The translations under genes and the position numbers were made by a program. 64,000 nucleotides of DNA. Source: Paracoccus lichenicola (GTDB lineage: Bacteria; Pseudomonadota; Alphaproteobacteria; Rhodobacterales; Rhodobacteraceae). Below, piece by piece: positions 43,817 through 52,482 of the stretch (its first letter is position 1; every line of letters starts with the position of its first letter). The stretch is taken from NCBI RefSeq assembly GCF_009708075.1, contig NZ_WMBT01000003.1:124001-188000 (forward strand), read 5' to 3'. The notes beneath the pieces were generated by a model, which saw only the letters and a list, made by a program, of their open reading frames with translations, made no database searches and was not told the origin of the DNA.

Positions 43817-43895
43817 ATCGCCCGTAGGGTGCGTGCTCGCACGCACCGTCGTGTTGCCCTTGAAGGTGCGTGCGAGCACGCACCCTACGGGCGAT
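43817..43895. repeat. Long perfect inverted repeat between opgD and matB
   Basis: Two 31-bp arms (43817-43847 and 43865-43895) are perfect inverted copies around a 17-base spacer. Each arm starts with CGTAGGGTGCGTGC and is itself a small hairpin (GGTGCGTGC-TC-GCACGCACC). The right arm runs into the matB coding end and supplies its TAG stop. It lies between two converging genes and may be a bidirectional terminator and a REP/BIME-type mobile palindrome. A close copy is at 60999-61076. Confidence 0.85.
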
Positions 43896-45396
43896 AAAGA
43901 TCCTTGTATCGGTCGCGCAGCAGGTTCTTCTGCACCTTGCCCATGGTGTTGCGCGGCAACTCGTCCACGAACAGCACGCGCTTGGGCTGCTTGAACCGGG
44001 CCAGCCGGCCGTCGAGCGCCGACAGAACGGCGGCTTCCGAAAGGCCGGCATCGGCGGGCACCACGACCGCCGTCACGCCCTCGCCAAGATCGCGATGCGG
44101 CAACCCGATCACGGCGGATTCGGTCACGCCGGGCAGGGCGTCGATTTCCGTCTCGATTTCCTTGGGATAAACGTTGTAGCCGCCGGTGATGATCAGATCC
44201 TTGCCGCGCCCGACGATGTGCAGGTATCCGCGATCATCGAATTTCCCCAGGTCGCCGGTGATGAAGAACCCGTTTCCGCGCAACTCGGCGGCGGTCTTTT
44301 CCGGCATCTGCCAGTATCCCTTGAAGACGTTCGGCCCGCGCACCTCGATCATGCCGATCTGGCCCCCGGGCAGTTCCGCGCCGGTTTCGGGATCGGTCAC
44401 GATGATCTCGACCCCCGGCAGGGGCAGGCCCACGGTGCCCGCGATCCGGTCGCCGTCATGGGGGTTCGAGGCGTTCATGTTGGTTTCCGTCATGCCGTAG
44501 CGTTCCAGGATCGCGTGGCCGGTGCGGGCCTGCCATTCGCGATGCGTTTCCGCCAGCAAGGGCGCGGACCCGGAAATGAACAGCCGCATGTGGGCGGTCG
44601 TGTCGCGGTTCAGACGGTCGTCCTGAAGCAGCCGGACATAGAAGGTCGGCACCCCCATCAGCACGGTCGCCCGGTCCATCAGGGCGATGATCCGGTCGGG
44701 GTCGAATTTCGGCAGGAAGATCATCGACGCGCCGGAAAACAGCGTCACGTTTGTCGCCACGAACAGGCCATGGGTGTGAAAGATCGGCAAGGCGTGGATC
44801 AGCACGTCACCCGCCCCATAGCGCCAGGCATCCCGCAGCGCGTCGGTGTTCGACACGAGGTTGCCATGGGTCAGCATCGCGCCCTTGGACCGCCCCGTCG
44901 TCCCCGAGGTATAGAGCAGCGCCGCCAGGTCATCGGCCTCGCGCGGGACGGTCGCGAAATCGGGCGCGGCGTCGGTGGCGGCATCCGTCAGGCTGCCCTG
45001 CCCGTCCGCGTCCAGCGTCACGATCCGCGCCCCCGCCCGCCCCGCCGCATCCTCCAGCGCATCCGCCCGCGCGGGGTCGCAGACGAACACCGCGGGTGTG
45101 GCGTCGCCGATGAAATAGTCGATCTCGCCGGGCGTATAGCCGGTGTTCAGCGGCAGGAAGACCGCCCCCGCGCGCGCGGTGGCCAGATAAAGGATGATCG
45201 CTTCCACCGACTTTTCCACCTGCGCCGCCACCCGGTCGCCGGGCTTGACGCCCAGGGACACCAGCGCATTGGCCATCCGCCCCGTCCGCGCGACCAGATC
45301 GCCATAGCTGATCGCCTCGCCCCCGGCGGTCTCGATGGCGGTGGCTTGGGCGTCGGCGATGCCGGTTTCCAGGATGTCGAAGAGGTTGGCGGTCAT
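43885..45396 (-). CDS. matB: Malonyl-CoA synthetase MatB
   Basis: A 503-residue acyl-activating enzyme (ANL superfamily) that makes malonyl-CoA from malonate, CoA and ATP. Visible motifs are the P-loop LLYTSGTTGRSKGAML (about 162-177), ERYGMTETNMN, GDLGKFDDRGYLHIVGR, the hinge GRGKDLIITGGYNVYPKEIE and a C-terminal catalytic-lysine region NTMGKVQKN. The MTETNMNASNP segment is typical of MatB. The stop codon is provided by the flanking palindrome. It overlaps the decarboxylase gene by four bases. Confidence 0.93.
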   Translation of the reverse strand: MTANLFDILETGIADAQATAIETAGGEAISYGDLVARTGRMANALVSLGVKPGDRVAAQVEKSVEAIILYLATARAGAVFLPLNTGYTPGEIDYFIGDATPAVFVCDPARADALEDAAGRAGARIVTLDADGQGSLTDAATDAAPDFATVPREADDLAALLYTSGTTGRSKGAMLTHGNLVSNTDALRDAWRYGAGDVLIHALPIFHTHGLFVATNVTLFSGASMIFLPKFDPDRIIALMDRATVLMGVPTFYVRLLQDDRLNRDTTAHMRLFISGSAPLLAETHREWQARTGHAILERYGMTETNMNASNPHDGDRIAGTVGLPLPGVEIIVTDPETGAELPGGQIGMIEVRGPNVFKGYWQMPEKTAAELRGNGFFITGDLGKFDDRGYLHIVGRGKDLIITGGYNVYPKEIETEIDALPGVTESAVIGLPHRDLGEGVTAVVVPADAGLSEAAVLSALDGRLARFKQPKRVLFVDELPRNTMGKVQKNLLRDRYKDLYRP

Positions 45397-46763
45397 GGCT
45401 TTTCCTTCGGGGTCAAGGCGGGCAGGTGGCGGCGCACGGCGTCGGATGCGGCGATCTCGGTGCGTTCGGCGAAGGCTTCGTGGTTCGCCTCGATCCGGCC
45501 GGGGTCATACAGGTAATTGACCATCAGCCCGTGCGATTGCTTCAACCCGTTGGCCGAGACATCCCCCCCGAAATTCAGTCGTTCCAGGCAGGCCCCGTTG
45601 CCCAGGTGGAAGCGCGCGACGGGATCGACCGCCCGGCCCTTGGCGTCGCGGGCGCGCAGGAAATAGACCGCGGCCGCCGTCAGCAGCGGCTCGCGCAGCG
45701 CCTGCGCGGCGTCAGGGTCCACATGCCAGCCGGGCTGGTCCAAGGGCTTCAAGGCCGCGCGCAACTCGTCGTCCAGCATGTCGCCCCCTTCCCGCGCCTG
45801 CGCCAGCCAGGCGGCAAAGCCCGGCACCGGGGACAGGGTGACGAAGGTCCGGATGTTCGGCAGTTCGGACTTCAGTTCCTCGACCACCTGCTTGATCAGG
45901 AAATTGCCGAAGGACACCCCCGCCAGTCCCCGCTGCGTGTTCGAGATGGAATAGAACACCGCCGTGCCGGCCCGGTCCGCGTCGATGGGGGTGCGGTCCA
46001 GATCCAGCAGCGGCGCCACCGTGTCGGGCATGGCCCGGGTCAGCGCGACCTCGACGAAGATCAGCGGCTCGTCCACCAGTTGCGGGTGGAAAAAGCCATA
46101 GCAGCGCCGGTCGGTGGGTTGCAGGCGGCCCCGAAGATCGTCCCAGTTCCGGATGGCATGGACGGCCTCGTACCGGATGATCTTTTCCAGGATCGCGGCC
46201 GGGGTGTTCCAGTCGATATGGCGCAGCACAAGAAAGCCCCGGTTGAACCAGGACGCGAACAGATGCGCGAAATCGCTGTCCACCCGGCGCAGGCCGGGGT
46301 TGTCGCGAAGGTGGCCCAGCAGTTCCTCGCGCATCCGCACCAGGGCCGCCGTGCCGCCGGGGGCAAGGTTCAGGCGGCGGAACAGTTCCTGGCGGCGGGG
46401 TTCGGCGGCGGTGTGCAGCGCCTCGATGGCCTCGACCGAGCCGGGCTGCGCCTGGATGGCCGCAAGCGCCTGGCCCACCGCCCCGGGATCGGGACCGAAG
46501 CGGTCGGCCAACGCCAGCAGAAATTCCAGGCGCTTCGCTTCGTCCGCTTCCTCGAAGGCCGTGACCAGGGCGCGGGCCAGGGCCACGCCCGAGGCCTCGC
46601 CCCGGCGCGACAGCAGCAGCTCGGCCATCTGCGGCAGGCCGGGCGGGGCCGTCACCCGTCCCGCCCCATCGCGCCAGCGCAGCAGGGCGCGGCCCCGGTC
46701 GGTCAGCATGTCGAACAGGTCGCCAAAGCGGCTTGGGCGGGGGGTCTGCACGGTCCGGGTCAC
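45393..46763 (-). CDS. mcd: Malonyl-CoA decarboxylase
   Basis: A 456-residue malonyl-CoA decarboxylase that releases acetyl-CoA and CO2. The N-terminal helical domain is followed by the GNAT-like catalytic domain, with RCYGFFHPQLVDEPLIFVEVALT, the STQRGLAGVSFGNFLIKQV-type segment (here ISNTQRGLAG) and HLGNGACLERLN. I chose the GTG at 46763 because AAAGGAG stands seven bases ahead; a TTG six codons upstream would place the ribosome site inside the gene. It is coupled to matB, giving a malonate-to-acetyl-CoA route. Confidence 0.93.
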   Translation of the reverse strand: MTRTVQTPRPSRFGDLFDMLTDRGRALLRWRDGAGRVTAPPGLPQMAELLLSRRGEASGVALARALVTAFEEADEAKRLEFLLALADRFGPDPGAVGQALAAIQAQPGSVEAIEALHTAAEPRRQELFRRLNLAPGGTAALVRMREELLGHLRDNPGLRRVDSDFAHLFASWFNRGFLVLRHIDWNTPAAILEKIIRYEAVHAIRNWDDLRGRLQPTDRRCYGFFHPQLVDEPLIFVEVALTRAMPDTVAPLLDLDRTPIDADRAGTAVFYSISNTQRGLAGVSFGNFLIKQVVEELKSELPNIRTFVTLSPVPGFAAWLAQAREGGDMLDDELRAALKPLDQPGWHVDPDAAQALREPLLTAAAVYFLRARDAKGRAVDPVARFHLGNGACLERLNFGGDVSANGLKQSHGLMVNYLYDPGRIEANHEAFAERTEIAASDAVRRHLPALTPKEKP

Positions 46764-46900
46764 GTGTCGTCTCCTTTGCAAGGGGGTGCCGCCGGATCTT
46801 CACGGCAGCACGATCCGCCTCCACCCGAATCCTCGCCTCATCGGCGTCATAGGCCAAGGCCGATCTGATGTCCGCTTGCCGTTCCCGTCCGCACCCTTGT

Positions 46901-48199
46901 TCAGACCTCGTCCCGGCCTGACGCCAGGATGCACAGCAGCGTGATCACCGCCGCCGCCCCCATGTAGTAGCCCACATGGGTCAGGCCATAGGTTTGCTGC
47001 AACCAGGTCGCGGCGTAAGGCGCGAGCGAGGCCCCGAAGATCCCCGCGAAGTTGAAGGTGATCGACGATCCGGTATAGCGCACCCGCGTCGGGAAGGGCG
47101 CGGCCAGGGCGGCGCCGATCACGCCATAGGTCAGGCCCATCAGGAACATGCCCACCGTCACGAACAGGTAAAGGCCGCCCTGCCCCCCGCCCATCAGCGG
47201 CGCGAGGGCGAACGAGAAGCCGCCGATCAGCACCGTGACGACGATCAGGAAGGGCCGCCGCCCGACCGCATCGGCCACCTTGCCCGCCAGCGGGATCGCC
47301 ACCCCGAACACGACCGAGCCATAGATCTGCATCAGCAGCGCGTCGGTGAAGGCGATCTGGCGCACCTTGACGTTAAAGGACAACAGCCAGGCCGAGCAGA
47401 TGTAGAACAGCACAAAGGTCACCAAGGCCACGAAGGTGCCCAGGAACAGGCTGCGCTTGTGGTTGCGGAACAGTTCGACCACGGGAACCGAGACGCGTTC
47501 CTCCTTCTTCACGGCTTCGGCGAATTCGGGGGTCTCGGTGATCGACAGGCGGACCCACAGGCCCATGACGATCAGGACGATCGAAGCCAGGAAGGGCAGC
47601 CGCCAGCCCCAGGCCAAGAGGTCGTCCTGGGACATGAAATGCAGAAGCACCCAGAAGAAGCCCGAGGACAGGAACAGCCCCACCGGCGCGCCAAGCTGCG
47701 GGAACATGCCGTACCAGCTGCGCTTGCCCTCGGGCGCGTTCTCGGTCGCCAGCAGCACCGCCCCGCCCCATTCGCCGCCGAGGCCAAAGCCCTGCCCGAA
47801 CCGGCACAGCGCCAGCAGCGTGGGCGCGGCCACGCCGATCCGGGCATAGGTCGGCAGCAGGCCGATCGCGACGGTGGAAATCCCCATGGTCAGCAGCGCC
47901 GCGACCAGCGTGGCCTTGCGCCCGATCCGGTCGCCGAAATGGCCGAACACGACCGCGCCGAAGGGCCGGGCGAAGAAGGCGATGGAAAAGGTCGCGAAGG
48001 ACGCCAGCAGCGCGGTTGTCGCGTCCGAGGCCGGGAAGAACAGGGTCGGAAAGACCAGCACGGCGGCCGTCGCATAGACGTAGAAGTCGAAGAACTCGAT
48101 CGTCGTGCCGATCAGGCTGGCCAGCAGCACCCGGGCGGGGGAATTGGCAGGAACGTCGGCGCGCGCCGTTGCGGGCGCGGAAATCGTCTGATCGGTCAT
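46901..48199 (-). CDS. MFS transporter, metabolite:H+ symporter type
   Basis: A 432-residue major facilitator with 12 predicted spans. The MHS (dicarboxylate/osmolyte symporter) branch is indicated by the start SLIGTTIEFFDFYVYATAA, the FGHFGDRIGRKATL loop between spans 2 and 3, and GRFGQGFGLGGEWGGAVLLATENAP. It lies 137 bp upstream of mcd on the same strand. I infer it imports malonate or a related carboxylate for MatB, but the MHS family has many substrates. Confidence 0.85.
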   Translation of the reverse strand: MTDQTISAPATARADVPANSPARVLLASLIGTTIEFFDFYVYATAAVLVFPTLFFPASDATTALLASFATFSIAFFARPFGAVVFGHFGDRIGRKATLVAALLTMGISTVAIGLLPTYARIGVAAPTLLALCRFGQGFGLGGEWGGAVLLATENAPEGKRSWYGMFPQLGAPVGLFLSSGFFWVLLHFMSQDDLLAWGWRLPFLASIVLIVMGLWVRLSITETPEFAEAVKKEERVSVPVVELFRNHKRSLFLGTFVALVTFVLFYICSAWLLSFNVKVRQIAFTDALLMQIYGSVVFGVAIPLAGKVADAVGRRPFLIVVTVLIGGFSFALAPLMGGGQGGLYLFVTVGMFLMGLTYGVIGAALAAPFPTRVRYTGSSITFNFAGIFGASLAPYAATWLQQTYGLTHVGYYMGAAAVITLLCILASGRDEV

Positions 48200-48378
48200 C
48201 GTTCATTGATCCGCTTGTTGGAAAAAGGCCCGGTATCGCGGAAGATGCCGGTGCGGGGCCTGCGCTAGCGCAAACCATGCGCAAGGGGAATGCCAGACAT
48301 GCCGAAAATTGCGCGGACATGGCAGGTTTGCAGCCAGAGATTACCTGCGGGGCGGCGCCTGCCCCGTCATGGGGCTGA
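48200..48378. other. Intergenic region upstream of the MFS gene
   Basis: This 179-bp gap follows the phytochrome gene (which ends at 48379) and precedes the MFS gene, both on the minus strand. It should hold the promoter of the malonate genes. A weak stem (CGGGGC at 48348-48353 with GCCCCG at 48361-48366) may end the phytochrome transcript. I see no clear regulator-binding site. Confidence 0.4.
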
Positions 48379-50934
48379 TCAGCCGCGGCCTTCCGCCTCG
48401 GACAGCTTCCGAAGGATGTCGTGGACCTGATAGGGCTTGGTGGCGACGGGCACGTCCGAGAATCCGGCGGGCAGGTCGAAGTCGCTGCCATAGCCGGTGG
48501 CGAAGACGAAGGGGATGCCCCGGCCCCGCAGCCGTTCCGCGACGGGCAGCGAGGTTTCATCGGCCAGGTTGACATCCAGCACGGCCAGGTCGGGCGGATC
48601 GTGGTCGATCATTTCCAGCGCCGCCTCGACCGAGGCCGCGCGGCCGCTCACCTCCAGCCCGTGGTCCTGCAACTCGGCTTCCAGGGACAGGGCGATCAGG
48701 GTCTGGTCCTCGACCAGCAGCACGCGGCGGCCGGGCCGCGGCGCAGCGGTGGCCGGCGCGGCGCGGTCCGCGTGCGGGGCGGCCGGGACCCCCGCATGGC
48801 GGACGAAGCGGGCGGGCAGCATGAAGCGGGCGGCCACGCCGGTCGGGCGGAACGCGATCCGGCTTTCGCCGCCCAGGTCGAAGGGCAGCGATTGTTCCAC
48901 CAGGGCCGAACCGAAGCCCGACCGGGCCGGCGGGACCAGCCCTTCCAGCCCGTCCTCGGTCCAGTCGATGTGGCAGTTGCCCGCGTCATCGACATGCCAG
49001 GCAACGGACAGATGCCCGCTGGCCCGCGACAGCGCGCCGTATTTGGCGGCATTGGTCGCCATCTCGTGCAGGATCAGCGCCATGACGGAAAAGGCGCGTC
49101 CGTCCAGCGCCACCGCGGGACCGTCCAGGCGGATGGCCCGCCCCTCGCCGGCATAGGGGCCAAGTTCGGCTGCCAGAAGATCGCCCAGAAGCCCGGTCTC
49201 GTCGTCGTCGCGGACGATCTGGTCATGGGCATAGGCCAGCGCCTGGATGCGGCCGCGCAACGATCCGGCAAAGCCCTGCAGCGTCTCGCCCTCGGGGGGC
49301 TTGCGGTTGACCAGCGACTGGATGATGGCCAGGATGTTCTTGACCCGGTGATTCAGTTCGCGGTTCAGGACGCGCTGGCGCACCTCGGCGCGAGAGCGTT
49401 CGTCGGCCAGGACCTCGCTGTTGAACAGCAGCACCTCGGTCACGGCGATGCGCAGGGCCTCGGCAAAGCGGCAATCGGCCTCGGACCAGGGGTGGCACTT
49501 GTCGCGAACGGTTTCCTTCCAGATCGCGAAGCTCTTGCGCGGGGTCAGGCGGTCGCCCAAGGGACCGGTCTCGTAGGTCTTGTTCGGATCGCCGCCCCAG
49601 TCCAGCGTCTGCACGGCTTCCTTGCGGAAATAGAACATGAAGTCGCGTGGCCGCCGGGACAGGGGAACGACCATCACCCCCGCGACCAGCCCGCGAAGGT
49701 CCGCCGCATCGGGCAGCAGGCTTGCCAGGTGGTCGGTGCGGAACACCTGCCCTTCCGGCAGTTCAAGCGCCAGCGCCAGAAGGGGCGCGGCCTGCGCCTC
49801 GGTCGGCGCGTGGCCCACGGTGGTCCAGACGCCATCGAACCACATGCCGACGCCGTCGGCCGGGATCAGGTCTGCCAGGCGCGGCAGGCGGTCGCGCAGG
49901 GCGGGACCGGCATCCTCGGCCCGGACCGCATTGGCCAGCAGGTCGTCCAGCGCCCGGCGCGCGGTCAGTTCGGCGTCGCGCGCGTGCCGGCGGTGCAGCG
50001 CGTCGAGATGCATCGAGAAGACATCGCCCACCATCTCGGCCGCGGCGCGGTCGGCCATGGTCAGCACCTTGGGCGCATAATGGTGGCAGGCGATCAGCCC
50101 CCACAGCGCCCCGTCGATGATGATCGACACCGACATCGACGCGGCGACCCCCATGTTGCGCAGGTATTCGCAATGGATGGGCGAGACGCTGCGCAGATGG
50201 GCATAGGACAGATCCAGCGGCCCGGCCTGCGGGTCAAGGGCCACGATCGGGACGGGCGTGAACGAGGCGTCGCCGATGACCCGGATCGGGTTCTGCAGAT
50301 ACAGCGCGCGCGCCTGCCGGGGGATGTCGCTGGCAGGAAAGAACTGGCCGCGGAAGCTTTCGTGGCCTTCCGGCTTGGCCTCGGCCACGACCTTGCCCGC
50401 GCCGTCACCGCCCAGTTGATAGACCATCACCCGGTCATAGCCCAGCTGCGCCTGGATCAGCGGCGCGGCCTGCTGGACCAGCCGGTCGGCGTCAGAGATC
50501 CGGCGCATCCGCTCGACCACCGTGCGCGACAGGCTGATCTGTCGGCCAAGGCGGGTGGCGGCAGGCTCGAACTCGATGACGGTGCGGTCGTCATGGCGGT
50601 GGATGGTCACGTCAAGCGCGCGTCCGTTCACGTCCAGGCCAAAGACCACCGCCGGGCGGGGCCGGTTTCCCGACACGGCCAGCGCGTTCAGCAGGGTGTG
50701 CGCGGCCTCGCTGCCGATCACCTCGGACAGGGAGCGGTCCAGGGGCAGGCCGGGCAGGCCCAGCATGGCGGGGGCGTTTTCCGAACAGAACAGGATCCGC
50801 CGGGCGCCGTTGTCGCACGCCAGCAGGCATCCATGCGGCTGGATGCTGCCGGGAATATGGATCGGCTCGCGGTCGCAATTCGTCAGGTCGATCGGCTGTC
50901 CGGCCAGCGCGGGATCCGAGGCGTTGTTGTTCAT
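48379..50934 (-). CDS. bphP: Bacteriophytochrome: PAS-GAF-PHY photosensor with HWE kinase and receiver
   Basis: An 851-residue red/far-red light sensor. The PAS domain has Cys20 (DLTNCDREP), placed to bind biliverdin. The GAF domain (about 145-320) has FFPASDIPRQAR (DIP at 203-205) and the chromophore-pocket region SPIHCEYLRNMGV. The PHY domain (about 335-510) has the tongue motif PRKSF (465-469). An HWE-type kinase follows, with His529 (NRELNHRVKNIL), HEMATNAAKYGALS and WTED. The C-terminal receiver (about 735-851) has Asp787 (VLDVNLAD). It overlaps the heme oxygenase gene by four bases. Output partner is not encoded nearby. Confidence 0.93.
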   Translation of the reverse strand: MNNNASDPALAGQPIDLTNCDREPIHIPGSIQPHGCLLACDNGARRILFCSENAPAMLGLPGLPLDRSLSEVIGSEAAHTLLNALAVSGNRPRPAVVFGLDVNGRALDVTIHRHDDRTVIEFEPAATRLGRQISLSRTVVERMRRISDADRLVQQAAPLIQAQLGYDRVMVYQLGGDGAGKVVAEAKPEGHESFRGQFFPASDIPRQARALYLQNPIRVIGDASFTPVPIVALDPQAGPLDLSYAHLRSVSPIHCEYLRNMGVAASMSVSIIIDGALWGLIACHHYAPKVLTMADRAAAEMVGDVFSMHLDALHRRHARDAELTARRALDDLLANAVRAEDAGPALRDRLPRLADLIPADGVGMWFDGVWTTVGHAPTEAQAAPLLALALELPEGQVFRTDHLASLLPDAADLRGLVAGVMVVPLSRRPRDFMFYFRKEAVQTLDWGGDPNKTYETGPLGDRLTPRKSFAIWKETVRDKCHPWSEADCRFAEALRIAVTEVLLFNSEVLADERSRAEVRQRVLNRELNHRVKNILAIIQSLVNRKPPEGETLQGFAGSLRGRIQALAYAHDQIVRDDDETGLLGDLLAAELGPYAGEGRAIRLDGPAVALDGRAFSVMALILHEMATNAAKYGALSRASGHLSVAWHVDDAGNCHIDWTEDGLEGLVPPARSGFGSALVEQSLPFDLGGESRIAFRPTGVAARFMLPARFVRHAGVPAAPHADRAAPATAAPRPGRRVLLVEDQTLIALSLEAELQDHGLEVSGRAASVEAALEMIDHDPPDLAVLDVNLADETSLPVAERLRGRGIPFVFATGYGSDFDLPAGFSDVPVATKPYQVHDILRKLSEAEGRG

Positions 50935-51461
50935 GCGACGGCCTTCACGCCGTGGGCGCGCAGCGCCAGGCCAAAGACCGCGCGCGCGGCGGCGGCGGCC
51001 TCGGGCGCGGCAAAGCCGCCCCCTTCCAGCCAGGCCAGGAACGCGCGCCAGCGCGGGGGGAATGCCGTCTGCGCCGCAAGGTGGCGCGCGCCATGACCGG
51101 GACCAAAGCCCAGGGCCGCCGCGCGGCGCGCCAAGAGACGCCCGCCAAGCGCCGAGCCTTCCAGCACGTAGCAGGCACCGGCCCTGGCCGCAGGGGTGGG
51201 CAGCGGCAGCGCAGCGGAAGCGCCGGGCACCGGCAGGCCCAGGTCGGCCAGATCCCGTGCGATCAGGGGCGCAAGGGGCTGCACCTGCCATCCCGCGACC
51301 TGCGCCAGTTGCGGTTCCAGCGCGGCGCGGAAGGCGTGGCTGCCCGACAGGAAGGCGCCATAGGCGGCGGCATCGCCAAGGGCGCCGATCCCCTGGTCCA
51401 GCGTCTGGTGCAGGTCACGCGTTTCCGTCACCAGAACGCGACGGAGTGTGCCGTCTTGCAT
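50931..51461 (-). CDS. bphO: Heme oxygenase BphO (biliverdin-producing)
   Basis: A 176-residue bacterial heme oxygenase-like protein, mostly helical, with the proximal histidine His18 in VTETRDLHQTLD. It opens heme to biliverdin IX-alpha, the chromophore for the phytochrome encoded downstream. The ATG at 51461 follows AAGGG; the longer frame upstream is not needed. The four-base overlap with bphP implies joint expression. Sequence similarity in this family is low, so the context is important. Confidence 0.85.
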   Translation of the reverse strand: MQDGTLRRVLVTETRDLHQTLDQGIGALGDAAAYGAFLSGSHAFRAALEPQLAQVAGWQVQPLAPLIARDLADLGLPVPGASAALPLPTPAARAGACYVLEGSALGGRLLARRAAALGFGPGHGARHLAAQTAFPPRWRAFLAWLEGGGFAAPEAAAAARAVFGLALRAHGVKAVA

Positions 51462-51570
51462 GGAACCCTTGCCACATTGCAGATGCCGCACCAGACATAA
51501 CGGGCATTGCCGAAAGGCCGCAATAGGGGTTTTCCGACAGCCGCTTAAGGAATGTTAACCGCCCGGGGGG

Positions 51571-52482
51571 TCAATATCCCTTCCGGCGGTCCACCAGATG
51601 CAGGACCGGCTGGCCCGTCATGGCGCGGCGCAGGTTCTCGATGGCGACGGGGGCTGCGGTCTCGACCCGCGTCTCGGCGGCGACATGGGGCGTGACGGTG
51701 ACGCGGGGATGGGACCAGAAGGGATGGTCCGGGGGCAGCGGCTCGGTGCGGAACACGTCCAGCACGGCATGGGCCAGATGGCCGCGATCCAGCGCGGCCA
51801 GCAGGGCGTCGTCGTCCAGCACCGTGCCCCGGCCCGGGTTGATCAGCCAGGCCCCTCGGGGCAGCAGCGCCAGCCGGTCCGCGTCCAAGAGGCCCCGCGT
51901 CTGCGGGGTGTCGGGCAACAGGGCGATCAGGATCTCGGCCCCGGCCAGCGCCCGGTCCAGCCCGCCCGGGCCAAAGACCTCGACCCCCGGGACCGCCCGC
52001 CCCGAGGCGCTGAAGCCCGTGACGCGAAAACCGATGCCGCCCAGTATGGCAGCCACGCCCCGGCCCAGTTCGCCCATCCCCAGGATCGTGACCTGGCGGG
52101 CATCAGCCAAGGGCGGCGTCAGGTCGTTGCGCCAGGTGCCGTCCTGCGCATAGGCGTCCATCCGAAGGTGCGCGCGCAAGGCCCAGCCGGTGCAGTATTC
52201 CGCCATCCCGCGCGCCAGCCCCGGATCGACCATCCGCGCCAGGGGCTGCGTCAGGGTGGGGTTAGTCACGATGCGCTCGACCCCGGCCCAGAGGCTTTGG
52301 ACAAGACGCGCGTTGACATAGGGCGACAGGTCGCTGATCGGGCCGTTCGGGGCATGGATGATCGCGTCGATGCTGGCCGGGTCGGCGTCACGCACCAGCT
52401 CCATCTCGGGCGCAAGCCCTGTCAGGATGGGCGCCCAGATGGGCCAATAGGCATCAGGGGCGGCGAACAGCACCCGCATCAT
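51571..52482 (-). CDS. ghrA: Glyoxylate/hydroxypyruvate reductase A-like 2-hydroxyacid dehydrogenase
   Basis: A 303-residue D-2-hydroxyacid dehydrogenase. The NAD(P) fold has VTILGMGELGRGVA, the active-site Arg region is near SLWAGVER (about residue 68), and the catalytic His is in TVTPHVAAETR. Overall arrangement matches GhrA, which reduces glyoxylate and hydroxypyruvate. The ATG at 52482 overlaps the rodA stop by four bases, so it belongs to the cell-shape operon by transcription although not by known function. Confidence 0.88.
   Translation of the reverse strand: MMRVLFAAPDAYWPIWAPILTGLAPEMELVRDADPASIDAIIHAPNGPISDLSPYVNARLVQSLWAGVERIVTNPTLTQPLARMVDPGLARGMAEYCTGWALRAHLRMDAYAQDGTWRNDLTPPLADARQVTILGMGELGRGVAAILGGIGFRVTGFSASGRAVPGVEVFGPGGLDRALAGAEILIALLPDTPQTRGLLDADRLALLPRGAWLINPGRGTVLDDDALLAALDRGHLAHAVLDVFRTEPLPPDHPFWSHPRVTVTPHVAAETRVETAAPVAIENLRRAMTGQPVLHLVDRRKGY

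Noticed and set aside
46764..46781. TTG start six codons upstream for malonyl-CoA decarboxylase
   Set aside because: The AAAGGAG ribosome site would fall inside the coding region; it fits the GTG at 46763 instead.
51545..51558. TTAA...TTAACC upstream of bphO resembling a CtrA box
   Set aside because: The two half-sites are separated by six bases, not seven, so it does not match the CtrA spacing.
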